A DNA stretch of 37,224 nt from Chara braunii (lineage: Eukaryota; Streptophyta; Charophyceae; Charales; Characeae). The position numbers were made by a program, and so were the translations under genes. The notes under the pieces are model-generated. The model did no database searches and was not told where the DNA came from. It worked only from the letters and a program-made list of their open reading frames with translations. Positions 26,871 through 37,194 of the stretch are shown piece by piece. The stretch is from the NCBI GenBank assembly GCA_003427395.1, contig BFEA01000533.1:46784-84007 (forward strand). The letters run 5' to 3'. Position 1 is the stretch's first letter, and each line of letters starts with the position of its first letter.

Positions 26871-28793
26871 ATGGGTTCCGCAATGCATTGGGAAGGTGGC
26901 AGGATTGAGATCGGCAGACCGCCTGACGACGATGTGTCAGTGACGACCGGGATCTCGACACCTATGGGCACCTCGCCCTCTCCGGGCAGCCTCACACCTG
27001 TACCGGGATTTGCCCAGGGGGACTTCGATGACAAAACTGCTTACACTCTGACATTTCAGAACCTGACGTACAAGGTGACCGTGAAGAAAGGCAGCGGCCC
27101 TGGAGGCAAGTCACAGAAGGACTTGTTGAAGAGCATCAATGGAGAGGCTCGCCCTGGGGAGATCTTGGCCATTGTGGGTCCGTCGGGAGCGGGGAAATCC
27201 ACACTCCTGGACGCGCTTGCTGGTCGCATCACGGCCACAAGCCTAGAGGGCGTCATTCTGGCCAACGGGAAACCCATGGACAGCAAGCAGTTCCGCAAGC
27301 TCTCGGGTTACGTTATGCAAGATGATGCCCTGTTTCCGCATCTCACAGTGAAAGAGACGTTGATGTTCAGCGCTCGTCTCCGGCTTCCTGGTGACATGCC
27401 GATGCACGTCAAAGCCGCGCGCGTCGACATGCTTATCGCGATGTTGGGCCTACGTGAATGCGCACACACCCGGATAGGCAACGAGCAAGTCCGCGGTGTA
27501 TCGGGGGGCCAGAAGAGGCGGGTCTCCATCGGTGTGGATCTGATCCATGACCCCGCCGTTCTGTTCCTGGACGAGCCCACCTCTGGACTCGACAGCACCT
27601 CCTCGCTGAACGTGGTCCAGAACTTGTACCAGATTGCGACCACTCGCCGGCGCACCATCTTGTTGACCATTCACCAGCCTAGCTTTCGCATCCTGGAGCT
27701 TATCCACAACCTCATGATCTTGGCACGTGGCTCCTTGGTGTACAGCGGTAGTTACCCCGACCTGTCGCTCTTTCTGACCGACTACGGCAGACGCGTCCCC
27801 GACCATGTCAATGTGCTGGAGTTCGCTCTGGACGTGATCGAGGAGCTGCAGGAGTCGCCGCACGGTGTCCCTTCCCTTGCTCACTTCCACTCTACCAGAT
27901 CCAAGCTGCAGCAGCCCCCTTCCTTGGCTGGGCTGAGCAATATCGGACAGCTGGCAGACGATGCAGACTACGCCACAGGTCCATTGCTGGAGACGTGGAC
28001 TCTCTGCCACCGCAACGTCGTCAACGTCGCTCGCACTCCGGAGTTGTTCGTGTCCGGGCTAGGACTGATGCTGGTCAGGGGACTGGTCCTGGGTTCGCTT
28101 TTCTACGACGTGGAAAACGACAAGAGGGGTACCTTGGACAGGAGCTCCTTCGTTGCCTTCACTTGTGCCCTTACGCTGTTTGGCACCATCGACGCTCTGC
28201 CCATTTTCTTGCTGGAAAGGAACATCTTCATGCGCGAGACGAGCCGAGGAGCCTATCGCACTTCTTCCTACGCCGTTGCCAACGGCGTGGTTTTCCTCCC
28301 CTTCTGGTTCATCCAGGCCTTGCTGTTTACCCTGGCTTCTTACTTCTTGGTCGGTCTTTCTCTTGATCCCTCTGCCTTTTTCCAATTCACCACCATCATG
28401 TTTCTCACCGTCACCGTCGGCAACACGTTCGTCACATTCTTGAGCTCTCTGGTGCCCGACTTCATCGTCGGCAACACCGCCATCTCTGCGGTCACCGCTT
28501 TCATGTTCCTCTTCTCCGGCTTCTTCATTCCTAAGGCTAACATTCCTCACTACTGGATCTGGCTGCACTACATCTCGATGTTCAAGTACCCGATAGAATC
28601 GCTGCAGAAGAACGAATACCAGCACATAGACCACTGGCAAGCCGGGATCTCCGGAAGCGACGTCGCCCGCCAACTGGGTCTTGGGGATGTGAGCATCAGA
28701 GTCAACATTGCCGTTATGGTAGGGATGGTGGTTGTCTATAGGGTACTCTTCTATGCTGGTCTTCGATGGAGGAGCTCCTATACGCGAAAGTAG
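26871..28793 (+). CDS. ABCG-type half-transporter (WBC family), intronless
   Basis: A 640-residue protein with the reverse ABC order, an N-terminal nucleotide-binding domain and a C-terminal membrane domain. Walker A is G-P-S-G-A-G-K-S-T (103-111). The Q-loop Gln is 150, the signature V-S-G-G-Q is 210-214, Walker B L-F-L-D-E-P is 231-236 and the H-loop His is 268. About six membrane segments lie at 391-413, 426-446, 466-495, 503-528, 534-553 and 610-630. E-R-x-x-F-x-R-E (449-456) is typical of ABCG proteins. It would work as a homo- or heterodimer at a membrane, exporting lipids, cutin or wax precursors, hormones or xenobiotics. The substrate cannot be read from sequence. Length is normal for half-size ABCG. 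The ATG at 26871 gives the longest frame; a second ATG at 26883 is possible. All motifs are intact, so it is probably functional. Stop TAG at 28791-28793. Confidence 0.93.
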   Translation: MGSAMHWEGGRIEIGRPPDDDVSVTTGISTPMGTSPSPGSLTPVPGFAQGDFDDKTAYTLTFQNLTYKVTVKKGSGPGGKSQKDLLKSINGEARPGEILAIVGPSGAGKSTLLDALAGRITATSLEGVILANGKPMDSKQFRKLSGYVMQDDALFPHLTVKETLMFSARLRLPGDMPMHVKAARVDMLIAMLGLRECAHTRIGNEQVRGVSGGQKRRVSIGVDLIHDPAVLFLDEPTSGLDSTSSLNVVQNLYQIATTRRRTILLTIHQPSFRILELIHNLMILARGSLVYSGSYPDLSLFLTDYGRRVPDHVNVLEFALDVIEELQESPHGVPSLAHFHSTRSKLQQPPSLAGLSNIGQLADDADYATGPLLETWTLCHRNVVNVARTPELFVSGLGLMLVRGLVLGSLFYDVENDKRGTLDRSSFVAFTCALTLFGTIDALPIFLLERNIFMRETSRGAYRTSSYAVANGVVFLPFWFIQALLFTLASYFLVGLSLDPSAFFQFTTIMFLTVTVGNTFVTFLSSLVPDFIVGNTAISAVTAFMFLFSGFFIPKANIPHYWIWLHYISMFKYPIESLQKNEYQHIDHWQAGISGSDVARQLGLGDVSIRVNIAVMVGMVVVYRVLFYAGLRWRSSYTRK

Positions 28794-29327
28794 TAAGTAG
28801 ACTAAGTACTAGAGGATCGGAAGCATGTTTCGCCCCTGGACACTGCAGTCACTGCAGTGCTTGTAGACTGGATGATCTCTGGATCCTCTTCAGAGTGTGC
28901 ATCGATCTTCCTGCGAGGAGCTTCAACATGCCAAAGTAGATGGGGTTGGAGTTGCAGAATTTTTTTTAGCTCTCCTCTTAATCAGCAACGCATAACGTAA
29001 TCAATAGTGTTCTTCATGGCCATTCATTTGTTTCAACGACTTTCGTTTGTGAGAGGGAGGGAGTACAGTACAGTGTGTAAGGAAACTTGGGGGGGGATTC
29101 GACCAAAGCTACTTGTGTGTAATCTTCGGCTGCAACTATGTTCTTCGCATCCATCGGCTGCGACTATGTTCATCGCATCCATCCTCAGTGGCGACGTTTG
29201 CCAGGGGTAGCACGGCTAACGAGGACGCATGAAGAATGCTTCCCCGATCGCATGTAGTATAGCACAGTGTGGGAAGCCGGGGTATGAGGAGCCGGGTTTG
29301 CTGAAAGGGATGGCTAGCTGGCTATTA
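28794..29327. other. Downstream of the ABCG gene
   Basis: No gene. No clear AATAAA signal was seen near the stop. A 28 bp unit beginning CGGCTGCAACTATGTTCTTC occurs twice in tandem (29127 and 29155). Confidence 0.5.
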
Positions 29328-29348
29328 GGAATTAGTTGCAAGGTGTAT

Positions 29349-29379
<31 letters not shown>

Positions 29380-29404
29380 AAGAAAAAGGAATTAGTTGCA
29401 AGGT
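29328..29404 (+). mobile_element. Tail-only retroposition scar with perfect 17 bp duplication
   Basis: GGAATTAGTTGCAAGGT occurs at 29328-29344 and 29388-29404. Only GTATA followed by A-rich sequence lies between. This is a clear record of an insertion in which essentially just the poly(A) tail was copied. Confidence 0.85.
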
Positions 29405-29475
29405 AGAGGCGTTTCCGGACTGGGCAGGGCAGTCTCGCCCAGTTTCGTCTCTATTTCTCGCATTTGTCGATTTTT

Positions 29476-29645
29476 TTCCTGCAATTTCTGTGGATTCTCT
29501 ATTGCTCGTACTTCTGCGATTTCAGCAATTTCTACAATGTCTGCAATTTCTGCAATTTTCTGCAATTTCTGTAATTTCTGTAATTAACTTCTGTAATTCT
29601 ATAATTTCTGTAAACTGTCTGCAATTTCTGTAATTTCTGCTGTTC
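29476..29645. repeat. 9 bp minisatellite, consensus TCTGYAATT
   Basis: About a dozen diverged TCTGCAATT/TCTGTAATT units with a few indels. It yields artificial Asn-Phe-Cys or Glu-Ile-Thr repeat frames on the two strands. An A/T-rich ATT patch follows at 29730-29765. Confidence 0.85.
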
Positions 29646-29813
29646 TTGTAAAACCGTAATATTTCAGCCACTCTGGTCGGGGCCTGGTATTTTCTGGCAT
29701 GGGGGACGAGAGGCACCCTTTTTATTTTTTATTTCTTATTATTATTAATATTATTATCATTATTGTCTTAGAAGAAAGGCCCCAATCACACTAATGTCAT
29801 TGTCAATGACTCT

Positions 29814-29952
29814 GGGCCTCGCTCCACTTCACAACAATGTACATGCATCTGGAAGCTATCTGGGCCAGGTGCATTCTGACGAGTCCCAGACTTCGAATGC
29901 ATCCCCGGTCTACAGGGCATCCTAATGCATGTAGAGAGTTATTAATCAGCCC
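29814..29952. repeat. Foldback, GGGCCT-ended family, copy 3
   Basis: It starts GGGCCTCGCTCCACTTCACA. The inner arms ACAATGTACATGCATCTGG and CCTAATGCATGTAGAGAGTT are inverted with a few mismatches, and the right end is CAGCCC. ACTCT lies just before it, as in copy 5. Total about 139 bp. Confidence 0.65.
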
Positions 29953-30044
29953 GTACTCAACAGCTTCCATGGGCGGCACGTAACGATCTCGGTCAGTTCC
30001 TGTAGCCACGACATCACCACGTCATACAGTTTAGCCTCCGAGAT

Positions 30045-30147
30045 TAGACGGACGAAGGGTTTTTTTTTGTTTTTTTTTGTTTTTTTTTTTTTTTGTTTTG
30101 GTGCTGATAAGAGCAGACACCTCCCCCCAATAGATAGACGGACGAAG
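30045..30147 (-). mobile_element. Short minus-strand retroposed fragment with 13 bp duplication
   Basis: TAGACGGACGAAG occurs at 30045-30057 and 30135-30147. Between lie a poly(T)-rich run with G interruptions and about 40 bp of unique sequence (GTGCTGATAAGAGCAGACAC). The tail is on the minus strand, so the insert is a strongly 5'-truncated retroposon. Confidence 0.75.
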
Positions 30148-30407
30148 TTGTCCTTGTGGTGGTATTGGATTTTTTCCTGAGCCTGGCCGCTCGCGCCACC
30201 CAAAGGCTGGTGCATCATGATGCGCGTGTTGGGCATTGCAAACCGCTTGCCTTTCGTCCTCTTCATCAAGACAATAGCAGCCGTTCATGGAGCAATACCC
30301 ATGGCAATGGTGGAGATGGCGGCACGGCACAACGGCATGGCATCAAAAGTACCCAAGGTCGCACGATCGAACCGGTGGGACAGTTAACAAACAGCCAAAT
30401 GTCTCGT

Positions 30408-30522
30408 CTACCTTCTTCCCCCCAATACGACGTACGGTCATTATAGCTGTACTTAGACTGAAAGATGCCCCAAAATACAGAAGCTATAATGACCGTACGT
30501 TGTATTCGGGGGAAGAAGGTAG
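30408..30522. repeat. Near-perfect hairpin, 41 bp arms and 33 nt loop
   Basis: The arms 30408-30448 and 30482-30522 pair over all 41 positions except one C-C mismatch and one G-U wobble. The arms carry CTACCTTCTTCCCCC at the base and CGTACGGTCATTATAGCT near the loop. It could be a young foldback MITE, a miRNA precursor or a siRNA source; sequence alone does not decide. No other copy is seen in the window. Confidence 0.85.
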
Positions 30523-30674
30523 GATCCTGAGCGTTTGAGGAGAAGGAATTGGCTGAGATGACTGTGTCAGCGACAAAATCGTCGATTTGATGGCACGATC
30601 CGCTCGCGGAGGGGCAGGCCCATCACATCGGCCTCTTCCATGCTTTGTTGAGAGGGCGGCGTCTCTGTGGCACA

Positions 30675-30820
30675 GGGCCTCGCTCCACCAGACAACACTC
30701 TACATGCATTTAAACGGTTTCAGTGGACTCTATACATTCAAAATCTTGGACTCGTCCGGACGAATCTGGTCCAGAACCCGTTCAAATGCATGTAGAGTGT
30801 TGTGTACTGTAGCTACGCCC
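30675..30820. repeat. Foldback, GGGCCT-ended family, copy 4
   Basis: It starts GGGCCTCGCTCCACCAGACA. The arms 30692-30717 and 30778-30803 pair over 26 positions with one wobble (ACTCTACATGCATTTAAACGG against CCGTTCAAATGCATGTAGAGT). The outer ends pair more loosely and the right end is ACGCCC. It is the best-preserved stem of the family here. Confidence 0.75.
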
Positions 30821-31541
30821 TTAGAACGCAGAAAGCGCTGACGATGGATGACCTACAGCTGTGATGTGTTTACCCCGACGGCTGCTGCATGCGCGCCACT
30901 GCATGAATACAGTATGTGTGCCACGACACAGACCCCCACCCACCCTCCTCCGCCGCGTCACAGATGTGCACAGCCTGCCGGACGACAGAGCAGCGTTCCG
31001 AGGGCGGCAGCTGATGACAAATTCAATTGCGAGCGAGGAAGATTCTTGGCAGTGCTTTCCCCCCGATGCAAGAAAAGCCGGCAAAGAAAGGCACTCGCAA
31101 CGAGGAGAAGACAAAAAGGAGGAGGAGGAGGAGGAGGAGGAGGATGGCGCCAACGGCGAACGGACCACCGAAAATGATTCTTGAGATAACGCTGCCAAGG
31201 CCGACGTGTGTTGGATTGTCATAACCAGCCTACCCGGTCCGGATATCTGCCCGTGCCAGAACAGCGGAGAATAGGGGCGCCATGGCTACCACCACTTCGA
31301 TCTACCGCTTGAGCTGGGTAGCCCGCCTCCGCAGCCAGTCAGGTTGTCTTCCTCCTCCCACACAGAATCACCCCTATGACCGCAATCCTACCTGCCTGCT
31401 GTCACAAGGTCTGCCATGTGTACGCAAACACGATGGGAGGAAAGCGTTGCGATGATTGCTCGTTGCTTTCCACTTCTTCATTCCACATACTACGTGAGCT
31501 CGACGGGAGGGGGTGCTGATAGTCGAAGGAGAATAGACTCT
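30821..31541. other. No recognisable gene
   Basis: It includes a GGA-repeat patch (31110-31143). Several overlapping open frames on both strands lack known domains and reflect G/C-rich composition. Confidence 0.5.
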
Positions 31542-31657
31542 GGGCCTTGTTGCACCACTCGCCATCTATCAACATATGCAATGCATCTGGACATGAAGTC
31601 TGTCGAGATGCGTTCAAAACCTTGCTGGATGGCGAGTCGTGCAACTACGGTAGGCCC
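31542..31657. repeat. Foldback, GGGCCT-ended family, copy 5
   Basis: GGGCCTTGTTGCACCACTCG on the left is inverted against CGAGTCGTGCAACTACGGTAGGCCC on the right. The inner arms 31549-31572 and 31622-31645 pair with about three mismatches. Length 116 bp. The interior TGCAATGCATCTGGA matches copy 3 (TACATGCATCTGGAA). Confidence 0.75.
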
Positions 31658-32578
31658 TCTGCACCATCGACTTACTGTAATAAGCCGAACGAGAAGAAGC
31701 CTGGATGACGGAATGATCATCATGACTGTCAGATCAGGGGGGTGGGGTGGAGGGTGGGATCATGGGGTTGGGCCGGCACAGGGCCACTCTGACCAGGAAT
31801 CCTACCCCTTGCAGAGAGGGTTCGTTATCTGATGATTGGTGGTGAATGGCCCTCTCATCTCATCTGGCTAAGAGGCGTTGAGCTTGCAGTAGCCATGGCT
31901 CTCGAGCCGTTGTGGTCGCTCTTGCTTCGCTCCAGAGGCCTCGCGGAGGCCACGAAGGGCACGACTTTATTGTTTTGCCCTGCCAAATTCAGAAGAGTGG
32001 CGGGGACTGGGGGACGGCGGGGCGAGGGAGAGGGGATGTCTACATCTAGAGGGGCGGGGGGATGGATGGGTACATGTCCGAAAGCTTCGACAGGAGAGAG
32101 AGAGAGAGGGGAGGCGTGTGTGCCAAGCCTATCGGAGATTTGAAGGAGCGTAGGTACGGATCCCCGTGAGAGAAAACAGCGGGGAGGAATGGTTGTGGAG
32201 CGGCATGTGTGCATTCTCAGGGATAGTGGCGGCGGCTGCCCACGCATAAGTAGGGGTGGATGTGGATGTCGATGTGAATGGTTTGGGGTGGGTGGGAAAG
32301 CGAGGAGAGGGGATATGGCTGAGCCACAGAGAGAACGTAAGACTGATGTGTGTATCTTTATGATAAGAGGGGGACACTTGAATATTAGAGATGGAGAAGG
32401 GAGGATGTGTACACCTCCGAGCCGACAGTGGGACACCTCCAGGGCAGAATATCGATGTTGCTCTTGCCATCAGTCTGCATGAAGGTGGGCTGCACATTTA
32501 CCAGTCGATATGGGAAGAGACTGCCAAGGATGGTGCTATAGGAGCCCCGGTAGCACCCTCGTCAGATGGCTTGTGATG
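31658..32578. other. No recognisable gene
   Basis: Mixed, G-rich sequence. Long minus-strand frames (31855-32436, 32129-32497) are Pro/His/Ser-rich and low in information, with no domain. Not supported as genes. Confidence 0.5.
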
Positions 32579-33410
32579 CGCAACCTCACGCCCCACGCGA
32601 GGCCCGATCAGAGTTGTTAGGGGCGTGGCCGAGGATTTTTGGGCCGTGGGGGTTGATTCACCCGGGCGGAACGGGGGACTCTTGTCTCAGCCCGAGGTGC
32701 CGGGACGGTTCGAGCTGTCGCTGAAAGTGGATCGCGGGAGAACGAGGCCCTACGGCCCTATCGTCAGCGCTTTCGGGAAAAGGGAAAAAAAAGGAGCAGT
32801 GGGGTCGTCGGGAAGGGAGTTCCGTTCCCCGAGGCGCATGGTTCGCGCGGCCCTCTCGGGGGGCCATGCTCCGGAGGTGGGTCAGGCCTCGTTGTCAGAC
32901 TCGTCGAGTCCGTGGGATCGGTTCGGCACGGGTTCACCTGGGGTCGGGCAAGTCGGTGGGACCCGAGTTCGAAAAAACGGGCGGGGAGCGCGCCCGTGTT
33001 GCGGGAGAGTTCGGGGAATCGGGTAGCCCCTTCGTACCTCAGGACGAACCGTCGCCACGAGCACGAGTCTCCCTAGCGATACCAGTGACACTTGAAACGT
33101 GGTTGCCAGATGGAGTGCACAGCATACCAGGGCAGCACCGTGAGGTCGGTGTACGGCAAGATCAGAGGCGGGGAAGCAAATCGCTCAATCAACACAAACC
33201 CACTCCCGCCTATGTGGCACGCCTGGGTCGGGTTATAAAGATGGATTGGCTCCGTGCGCCGCAGCAGGGTCCGCACGTCCGCATCGCAGTATACGCCATC
33301 GTCATCTGCGATCGGGAAAGGCGGAAGCGTGTTGTGACGCCCGGGAACGAGGTTCGAGCTCGGGCCACGGCCCGCGCTTTCATCCGTCGGGACGAAACCT
33401 GACTCCATGC
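32579..33410 (-). mobile_element. Second copy of the unrecognised element
   Basis: The left end GCAACCTCACGCCCCACGCG matches 19390 onward (CAACCTCACGCCCTGCGC), and GTGGCCGAGGATTTTTGG matches GTGTGCCAAGGATTTTTGG. The minus-strand ORF near the right end is homologous to copy A. The right limit is set near CGAAACCTGAC. No terminal inverted repeat or target duplication is clear. Confidence 0.5.
33073..33408 (-). CDS. Conserved hypothetical ORF of the unknown element (copy B)
   Basis: A 111-codon minus-strand frame. Residues of about 24-103 align with copy A: a P-P-F-P-I stretch, D-A-D-V-R-T-L-L, G-G-S-G-F-V-L-I, I-L-P-Y-T-D-L-T-V-L-P-W-Y-A-V and a Trp. The two copies differ widely at surface-like positions but keep the hydrophobic and Pro-Trp core, and neither has a stop in the shared region. 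It starts with M-E-S-G-F. The family is unknown to me. It might be an exon or domain of a longer transposon protein. Confidence 0.45.
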   Translation of the reverse strand: MESGFVPTDESAGRGPSSNLVPGRHNTLPPFPIADDDGVYCDADVRTLLRRTEPIHLYNPTQACHIGGSGFVLIERFASPPLILPYTDLTVLPWYAVHSIWQPRFKCHWYR

Positions 33411-35547
33411 AAAACTCAACGTATACCGCCGCGGAAGGATGCGCTCAATTCCCTTTCTCCGTCTCTTTTCCGTAGCATCCACCTAAACGTGGCGCCGGGC
33501 CCCTTGGGTGGACATAGATAGGTCGGCCGCTCTGCACGTACGCGGGTGGCTGATCTACCTAGAAGTGTCCTCCTCCCCTTTGAGTCCCGACCTGTGTGCA
33601 AAGAGAGAGGGAGAGAGAGACGACGGAGGGAGGAGGGCGCATATCACACACACACACTCGCGCGGGCTAAGGACAATTAATCAAGAAACAGGGAGGAAAA
33701 CGAAAGGGACCGACCCACTCATGTACTCATGTCGGCAATCAACACTCGACACCCTATGGTCATCCGCTCCTACTAAAACATTCACATTCATAGACTTCCA
33801 TACCCGAGAAGGCATACCATACATTGTCCCCACATTGGGGAACTTGCACACATCACACGGGGGCAAAGCAGCAATGGAGAAAAAAAAAGCTTCGTCTTAA
33901 AAATACAGAAGTCTCACGACTGGCTCCGCCCTGTCCGTCGAGATCACCGGCATAGCCACAAGGCCCTGCAGTTGTCGGCGTCTGATCTCCACCACCGCTC
34001 CGTCCCTCCGACTGCCTCACCCCAAGTCCACTGCTAACTCCGCCCCCCGTCGTCACTCCGCCCACCACGGGGCACGTCGAGCCTTTCCGGCGCCGCGGGC
34101 TTCACCGCATAGCTTGTGCAGCTTGCAGTCGAGATCCAAGAGAGCGAGAGGAAGGGTTTGCGAGAATTTATAGCGTTGAAGGTGGTGGGGAGGCTGCGCG
34201 AAGCATGGGATGTAGATGAGCAGGACAGAAGAAGGGAAGAAGTTTCCAGAGGAATCGAAGGAGGCGAGTCGAACGGTCTGCGTCATTGGGGTGATCGTCC
34301 AAGTGGGGTGCGCTTCCCGCGGCCACCACATTGCCCCGACCATCCCACTCAGACAGCCAATCATTAGCAGGGAAAGGAGACAGAGGGGATCGGACTTCGC
34401 TTAGAGGGAAGACGAAGAGACATGCAGGATGGAGTTGCACAGCAAGAAGGGAAAATGGTGCGGGGATGCAGAGCGGGAGATCGGGTTTACGCGGCGTGCA
34501 AAAATTCGAAAACAGCCGCGCGCGCAAAAAATCAAAATTCCTACTCCTGCTAGTCCCCAACCATTTCTTGAATTTCTTGGCGCAGCCGCTAACCGGCCAC
34601 GCGAGACCCGTCCCTTTTTCACAGAAAGAAAAAGAAGGAGAGAAAACAAAACCCCCATTCTTCCCAACTATCCAGAGCCCGTACTCCGGGACCTTACGTG
34701 GGATAATTGGGATTTTTCTCGAAAGGTATGGGAAACTGTCGAGTACGGGTCTTGGCTTATCACAGACTCCTGACTATTGGTGGGAAGCAGCAGCTGCTGG
34801 AAAACGAGGGCATTCCCCGGCTTCAGCTGCAGATGAAAAATTTTAAACTGATCCTAGTTAAACTTCAGTGGCATGGCGATGACCTTGTGCATAGGCCTGT
34901 GTACTGAGGCAGCCCTGTCTACCCTGGGGGCACCAGAGGGGGGTCAGAGGCTTATCCCTCAGTCCTCAGAACTCGCTCAAAATCATTGTGAAGATGTGGA
35001 GAGGAGAGCAGAGCGGTAGCCATGACTCCTCTGGGGAGCACCAGAGGGGGTCTGGCGGTCCTCATCTTTTGAGCAGCGTCGGCGGGGAACCAGGCCCAGC
35101 GTCCCATTGCGGTAATTCACAGAACCCATTGCGAAGGGGCCATTATATGGCGATGCCACATCCCTGCAGACAGCCGCCACAGAGAGGGAAACTGAGCTAT
35201 CTATGACAGTCGTTACCTAGGAAAGAGCATGAGGCGGGAAAGGGTCGGGGAAATGTGAGGGGGGGCAAAGTGGGAAGGAGGGCTCAATGGGTGTCCATTC
35301 ATTGAAAACTAGATGAAAGTCTCTAATCTCTTCTTTATTTTGCGGGTTATCAGACATATACCCATTCTGATGCGTTAGCTTACGAGCCTGAACGGACTTC
35401 TGCACCCCTTCAGTTTCCCTTTTCTTCAAACTTGTTGTAGACTACTTTTCTGGTTTGGTCCTTCAAGTTCGGGACATCAATTAAAATTGGAACAATACAG
35501 ATGTTACGATCCTGGCCAATTTCGAAGTCCACAATCATCAGAAAGTA
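33411..35547. other. No recognisable gene; one retroposon fragment
   Basis: Short GA and CA patches lie at 33602-33620 and 33643-33658. Around 35085-35160, GGGAACCAGGCCCAGCGTCCC and GGGGCCATTATATGGC match the minus-strand retroposon family seen at 2528 and 23696. GCACCAGAGGGGG occurs at 34930 and 35038. Open frames such as 34331-34846 have no domain I recognise. Confidence 0.4.
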
Positions 35548-35630
35548 CAATGTTGTCCAATTGCGAAAAGAAATGAATGAACTTGAGCCCAATGTCGTCC
35601 AATTGCAAAAGAAATGAACGAACTTGAGAG
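35548..35630. repeat. Two-unit tandem repeat, 42 bp period
   Basis: Units beginning CAATGTTGTCCAATTGCG and CAATGTCGTCCAATTGCA, each ending in GAACTTGAG, differ at only a few sites. Purine-rich GAA sequence follows to 35680. Confidence 0.8.
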
Positions 35631-35639
35631 GAGAGAGAG

Positions 35640-37193
35640 GGAAAGAAGAAGAAGAAGAAGTAAGAAAGAAGAAAGAGATGATGTACTCCAGCATAGACCA
35701 AAGACAAAGCTCTTCTTCTTCGCTCAACAACCTCCTCCTCTTTATCTCCTCCTCTCTTATTCAAACAATAAATAAACAATAATAATGTTGAACAGCTGAA
35801 CCAGAATCAATGTCTGAATCCCACTTCTACTGCAGGCACAAGATGAGGTCCACCATAGCCATGGTAGCCCTTCTTCTTCCTCCACATACAGGCCGAGGCT
35901 ATGGCGGACTATGGAGGCTTCAGCCTCCTGCACAAAGACAACCCAAAGCAGCTACACCGCTGCTCTACTTCAAGGTCATCACCCAGCAGCTATGCCGCTG
36001 CCCACTCAACCGCCTTGCCTGACACTGTCCGAGGTTCCTTGATGCGGCATTACCCCCACTGGGGCCTTCCTGATGCAGCGCCTAGCAAGGAGATGAAGAT
36101 GGTGTCTACCATAGCCAGTAAGTACCTCGCCACTCTCCTCCTTGGTCCCCTTCTCCCTCCTCCTCCTACCGGTAGAGCTCCACCATAGCCAAGGTGGAAG
36201 CTCCCGGCTTCTTCCTCCCAGCAGCGCTGTAGTGCCCAGCGCTCCTCCACCTAGCGCTCCAGCAGAGTGACGCCGAACTCGCACACTGAAGAATGAGGCC
36301 GGGCTCTTTGCCCTGCCTCTTGATATAGCGGCCTGCTTGCCTCCTGGGCGGTGACTTCCAGGCCGCTCGGCCTCTCCAAGCAACCGGTACCTCCTCCGTT
36401 TCGGAGGGAAACATCATTGCAGACCTTGATATTACCTGTACAGGCTCTAGACTCAGACTGGTTGGATTGGTACCGGCCTAGACCTACCCTACCGCTACTG
36501 GACTCTAAAAATGCCAACTTTGTCTTTTTCTGCTCGGCCTCCAGTACCCCCTCACGCCAACTGCAGCGGGGTGCAGTATCGGCCTACCGGCCTACTTGAG
36601 TGTTTTTCCGCTACCCCAAGGGCCTCAGGGCCGCTAGCTTCGCCACTTGAGTGTTTTCCCTGCTACAACCCTCAATGCCACGGCCACAGGTAAGTACCGG
36701 CCCTATGGGCCTACCAAACAAGCAAGTACCCTTGCGGGTCCCACACACACTCATACCAACAAGCACTCAGGCAGGCATGCAGGTCACAAGCACGAACACA
36801 AAGACAGACTTAGAAACACAGCAGAATGCGGGAATCTCAGCAAGGCATCCATTCCATCAGCAGAACTTCAGAAATCGGCAGTGTTCTCAGTCTGTGTTTT
36901 GACGGGTCATTACACAGAGAAGAAAAAAAAAAAAAAAACTTTTCTTGTTTGGTCTCTTGGAATTCCTACACGTTCTGCAGGCTTCGTCTTTGGTGGGGTA
37001 TACATGGGCTTTCCTGCATGTGCATTTCTGAGCCGGGTAATTTCTTTTGAATTTGGATTCGATAAAATTTCGAGAATATCCATAAAATTCGTGTGAATTA
37101 TTGTTTTTGTATAGTAGACAAGTGAACCCACCGCGGCCCAGCACCAGCCCCACCCCAGGCATGGCCATTATCTGGCCCGGCCGACATTGAGTG

Positions 37194-37194
<1 letters not shown>
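35640..37194. other. No recognisable gene; diverged repeats
   Basis: The segment 35840-36260 is the inverted counterpart of 26060-26360. CTTGAGTGTTTT followed by a CTAC-containing block occurs at 36595 and 36647. A poly(A) run lies at 36923-36938. Small frames lack domains. Confidence 0.4.

Noticed and set aside
27450-28673. Long minus-strand frames opposite the ABCG gene (186 and 204 codons)
   Set aside because: Shadows of the GC-rich coding strand; their sequences lack domains, whereas the plus strand carries all ABC motifs.
31855-32497. Pro/His/Ser-rich minus-strand frames of 122-193 codons
   Set aside because: Low-information composition in G-rich DNA, overlapping alternatives in several frames, no domain.
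33330-33360. TGTTGTGACGCCCGGGAACGAG resembling the start of a plant LTR
   Set aside because: No second copy, primer-binding site, polypurine tract or gag/pol nearby. The similarity is only to a general LTR-start pattern.
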